DNA from: Elephas maximus indicus
Lineage: Eukaryota > Chordata > Mammalia > Proboscidea > Elephantidae
NCBI RefSeq assembly: GCF_024166365.1
Contig: NC_064826.1
Span: 58,297,001-58,361,000, forward strand
Length of the DNA: 64,000 nt
Direction: 5' to 3'
The notes under the pieces are model-generated. The model was not told the DNA's origin and ran no database searches. It saw nothing but the letters and a program-made list of their open reading frames with translations. Shown piece after piece: positions 60,604 through 64,000 of the stretch. Every line of letters starts with the position of its first letter. The first letter of the stretch is position 1. The position numbers were made by a program, and so were the translations under genes.

Positions 60604-61175
60604 TTGACATATAGCCTTGTAACATTTAATTTTATATTATTCTACTCCTAGATTATTGAAAGAAGGGATTGTATTTTATTTTTATGTCTTCCATGTTCCT
60701 AGCACAAAGCCTTGTGTATATGTGCACCAAAAGTTTTTAAATTAATAAATGAATCTTCATTATTATCATCTAAAAAACGTGGTTACCTATTTACTCCTCC
60801 CCGCTTCCCTATTTTCTGGGAACTCCTACTTGTTTTTTTAAAAACTTGGATCATTTACCTTCTGTGTCGTTCACTCCACCCCCAAGTCCTCAATAGCACT
60901 TTGGCCTTAGCTTTTCTATAAGCACCGTTTTTACTGTGTTGTGATAATGTATCCTCCACTACACTGTGAGTTTGTCTAAAGCTTGAACTATGATTTATTC
61001 CTTTTTGTTTTTCTTTCAAGCAGTTAAAGCAGGACATGGCAGAGAGTCTGCTCATCTTAAATGGTTATGGAAAAAATGAACCCTAGGATCCTCCTCCCCC
61101 GTGAATTCATAACATTGTAATGGAATGCACAGGCGGATGTGATTAACATGTCCTATTTTCACATTGAAAAGCAAC
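60604..61175. other. No gene; L2-like piece near 60,640-60,725
   Basis: CATGTTCCTAGCACAAAGCC within AT-rich sequence suggests an L2 3' end remnant; the rest is unassigned. Confidence 0.35.
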
Positions 61176-61179
61176 ATAC

Positions 61180-61435
61180 TCGGTAGAAGTATGGGCTCCA
61201 GAACTAGATTCCTTGGGTTGAATCCTGGATCCGGTGCTTACTAGCTGTATGACCTGGGTCACATTACTTAGCTTCTCTATGTCTCAGCTTCTTTGCGTGT
61301 AAAATGGAATATTAGTAGTACCTATATCATAGAGTTGTTGTGGGTATTATATGAAATAATATTTGTAAGGTTTTGGGAGCAATGCCTGACTTAATAGGTT
61401 CTTAGTAAGCTTTAGCTATAATTATTAGAAAAGTT
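61180..61435 (+). mobile_element. MIR, nearly complete
   Basis: GGGTTGAATCCTGGATCC (B-box), TTACTAGCTGTATGACCTGG, GTCTCAGCTTCTTTGCGTGT and AATAGTACCTATATCATAGAG-type motifs lie in full MIR order. Confidence 0.85.
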
Positions 61436-62803
61436 TTTAATACATGGCTACTGAATTCAATACAAAGAATGGAATGGAGTATTTCCTATTTTAATAATTA
61501 TTTTACTTGTTTTCTTCTTTCATCAAGTCCTCACATTTCCCATATTTTCCTTCCTCTTTTTACTTTTTAAATTTCATTTCTTTCTTCTATTGAGTCATAG
61601 GAGGTGTTAGTAGTGGCAATGCTGATAATCAAGATAAGGATTGGGCATTAAAAAAGTGACAGTTCTTGGAAGTCACCACAATAAAGCAGAGTAGACTGCA
61701 GTAATGAGTTTGATATATATGAGTCATTCAGAAAGGTTACCTGGATGTAGGCCTAAAAGGTTTTGGGGAGAGTACAGTTTCTAAAGATGAAAGAAATGTG
61801 AATTGGCCAATGTGTGAAGTGCATTTGATATCTGTTACACTAGTTAGCTATTTAATTGGTCTTTATTTAATGCAAATAAAATGGTGTTAACATATGCGTG
61901 AGCCCTACTTCTTTGTTTATAAAGTGAGTTAGGGCTCCAAGGTTGAGATTTCCTTATTTGTTGAGAAGTTTACACTTCGAGGTATGCACGTATAAATCTT
62001 CATCTTTTGATCATTCTATTACTTTTGAAATCTGTTTTGACAAGTTTTTTTTTTTGTTTTTATCTTGTTGTTGATAAAATTTGGTCATTGGTAGTTGTAT
62101 GAAATATGATGTATGCAGGGTTTCTTTTTGCATTGCTTTGTCCTTGAAATTCTGTATCTTCTATGATAATTCCATTTCTGAATATATTTGCCAATGACTT
62201 GTTCCTTAATCATCATGATGTGTTATAATGATGCAATGTAACACTTGTCTAAAACTAGGCTACTTCATTCCATTCTAGGCAGGGGTGGATTATCCAGTGT
62301 TGCTTATCAGATCATCTCTAGTAAATAATGTCACGTTTCTTCACTGCATCAAAGATTCTGCTTCTATGTATGGCTGGCATCTATTTGTATCCCAACCCCA
62401 CAGCACCTTTCTACAGAATCAAAACCTCTTTTTAAATTTGATGGGGCAGATGACCCAGTAAACAAGATAAGCATGGGCTTACTTATGCTTATTTACTAAT
62501 CTGTAGTGAACAGTTTCAAAGATCTGGTGAAATCCATGTGAAATTTTTCACTACAGATGATCTGTTAAGTAAGGTAAGCACTGTGCTTAACTTACTTATT
62601 GTATAATCTGCCCCTGCTTCTGCACGAAGAGGAAAGGTACCTATGTACATCAAGTAGTGTTTATTGAACAAGCTGATTGTTAGTTCAGATTCTCAATTAG
62701 ACATTTCTGATTGGTAGGCAGGCTGCTTAATGGCACCCCAGAGAGTGACTATACTATTCTCTTACCCAGAAAACTTTGATTTGCTGTTTTTGCCTAGAAC
62801 TTT
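61436..62803. other. No gene or confident repeat
   Basis: Nothing recognised. A loose pair of related stretches lies near 62,455-62,500 and 62,555-62,600 (AAGATAAGCATGGGCTTACTTA against AAGGTAAGCACTGTGCTTAAC). Confidence 0.35.
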
Positions 62804-62813
62804 ATTTTGGTAA

Positions 62814-63020
62814 AGGAGCCCTGGTGGTGCAATGGTTAAGGGCATGGCTGGTAATCAAAAGGCCAGCGGTTCAAACCCACAAGCCATTTCACAGGAGAAG
62901 GATGTGGTGGTCTGCTTCTGAAAAGATCTGCAGCCTTGGAAATCTATCGGGCAGTTCTACTGTGGCCTAAAAGGTCTATATTATCAAAATCAACTTGGTG
63001 GCAATGAGCTCTGGTTGGTC
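62814..63020 (+). mobile_element. AfroSINE, long-body type
   Basis: Head GGAGCCCTGGTGGTGCAATG, body GAAGGATGTGGTGGTCTGC. Perfect 10-bp target duplication ATTTTGGTAA at 62804-62813 and 63021-63030. Confidence 0.92.
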
Positions 63021-63114
63021 ATTTTGGTAATAGGTTATTACAGAGCCACAAAAAATGCTTTATTTAATGACTTTGGCTAAACCAGATTTGTTAACTGAAA
63101 AACAGATATTTGCA

Positions 63115-63285
63115 TAACAAAAAAAACCCAAACCCATTGCTGTCCAGTCAATTCCGACTCATAGTGGCCCTATAGGACAGAGTTGAACTGTCCCATAGGG
63201 TTTTCAAGGAGTGCCTGGTGGATATGAACTGCCGACCTTTTGGTTTGCAGCCATAGCTTTTAACCACTACACCACCAGGGTTTCT
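63115..63285 (-). mobile_element. AfroSINE, well preserved
   Basis: Antisense copy with tail CCCAAACCCATTGCTGTCC and head ending ACCACTACACCACCAGGGTT. Perfect 10-bp target duplication GATATTTGCA at 63105-63114 and 63286-63295. Confidence 0.93.
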
Positions 63286-63295
63286 GATATTTGCA

Positions 63296-64000
63296 GAGTC
63301 AATCTTAAATTTTATGTGTGTTCCCTTGTCCCTTAAGTGACACTGTCTTTCTTATATAATACATTATTCTGTGAAATTAAAGGGGGTAGGTGGGCATGAG
63401 TGTGGCCATCATATTATTATGTTTGAATGAGGTAGATTTCAAATCTAGAATTAAGACTGAAATGTTAAATGCATTCATTATTCAAGTACTGTGAAAAAAG
63501 CCTAAAGTTAAAAGATTTTGAAAATGAATCTTACATGGAATAACTTCTTTCCTAATAAGTGGAATGTTTGGTTTGGGTAATAAGATGAGCATGAGAGAGA
63601 AGCATATAGTACGGTAATTGGAAGCTACAACAAAGCTGTCCACAGATGACTGGAAATAGATTCTGATGACACATTAGCCACGCAGGTGAAGCTTGAGTAG
63701 CTTATAAGGTCATCAAAATTCAAAGTTGGGAGTATATACTTACTCACAGCATTCTTTTTATTAAAGATGCTGGATGGATGCCTCACAAGGTCAATGAGAA
63801 ACACGTGTTAAATGAACTGCTCCCTGGTTTTCTTCAAGGCCTTGCTTAAAAACTATGCTTCATTTAATAAAGGTCCCCAAATAAAATGTCCTTGTTTTTC
63901 TTTAGTTTTCAAGGTGTAGCCAAGCAGAAACTGTTAAGCAAGTCCTCCATTTTCATATTTTCCAGAATAGCATATTTATATAATCTTTGAAGATATATTA
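63296..64000. other. No gene or confident repeat
   Basis: AT-rich intergenic DNA at the window edge; nothing recognised. Confidence 0.35.

Noticed and set aside
1..64000. CRISPR arrays, bacterial operons, phage or a multi-gene defence or metabolic system
   Set aside because: The DNA is a repeat-rich mammalian locus; no evenly spaced repeats or dense gene arrays occur. No undescribed multi-gene system is visible.
1..64000. Parts of the neighbouring genes SRI or ZNF804B
   Set aside because: In human these flank STEAP4, but no exon of either is recognisable within the window.

Overview
This is a mammalian nuclear DNA window carrying one recognisable protein-coding gene: STEAP4 (six-transmembrane epithelial antigen of prostate 4, a NADPH-dependent metalloreductase). 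It lies on the minus strand and is spread over about 28.6 kb. The repeats point to an afrotherian, most likely a paenungulate such as an elephant. There are about 25 AfroSINE copies (tRNA-like head, and a tail matching the consensus of the local RTE LINE) and several copies of an RTE (BovB-like) LINE whose 3' end carries the same motif. Ancient elements shared by all mammals (MIR, L2, MER5A, L1M) form the background.

Layout. 1-660: old repeat debris. 660-6,920: two head-to-tail RTE copies; the second is split by a 2.5-kb L1 fragment, which itself contains an antisense L1/AfroSINE insertion. 6,985-11,870: L1M pieces and AfroSINEs. 13,265-18,301: the four coding exons of STEAP4 (5, 4, 3, 2 in + strand order), all with GT-AG borders and together encoding 468 residues. 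18,302-41,794: the roughly 23.5-kb first intron, filled with L1, AfroSINE, RTE, MIR and L2 insertions. It includes a nested L1M block (25,745-28,320), a palindromic duplication of MER5A (24,930-25,141), a tRNA-Gly-derived SINE and a 2-kb block I cannot classify. 41,795 to about 41,908: noncoding exon 1, with a TATA box and clustered C/EBP-, STAT- and NF-kB-like motifs upstream. 42.3-64 kb: intergenic DNA upstream of STEAP4, holding a nearly complete RTE with a 10-bp target duplication (50,477-53,652), three likely old DNA transposons, L2/MIR fragments and more AfroSINEs.

Function. STEAP4 joins an N-terminal Rossmann-type oxidoreductase domain (exon 2 and the start of exon 3) to a six-helix, single-haem membrane domain (exons 3-5). 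The key residues visible here are intact, so the gene looks functional. Compared with the human protein as I remember it, it lacks one codon at the exon 3/4 junction and has a replaced C-terminus that is 10 residues longer. I see no second gene, structural RNA gene, CRISPR array or multi-gene system. The unusual content is in how the insertions were built: fold-back duplications, a probable L1-SINE chimera, an L1 lacking its 3' end, and transposon-like elements with terminal inverted repeats.
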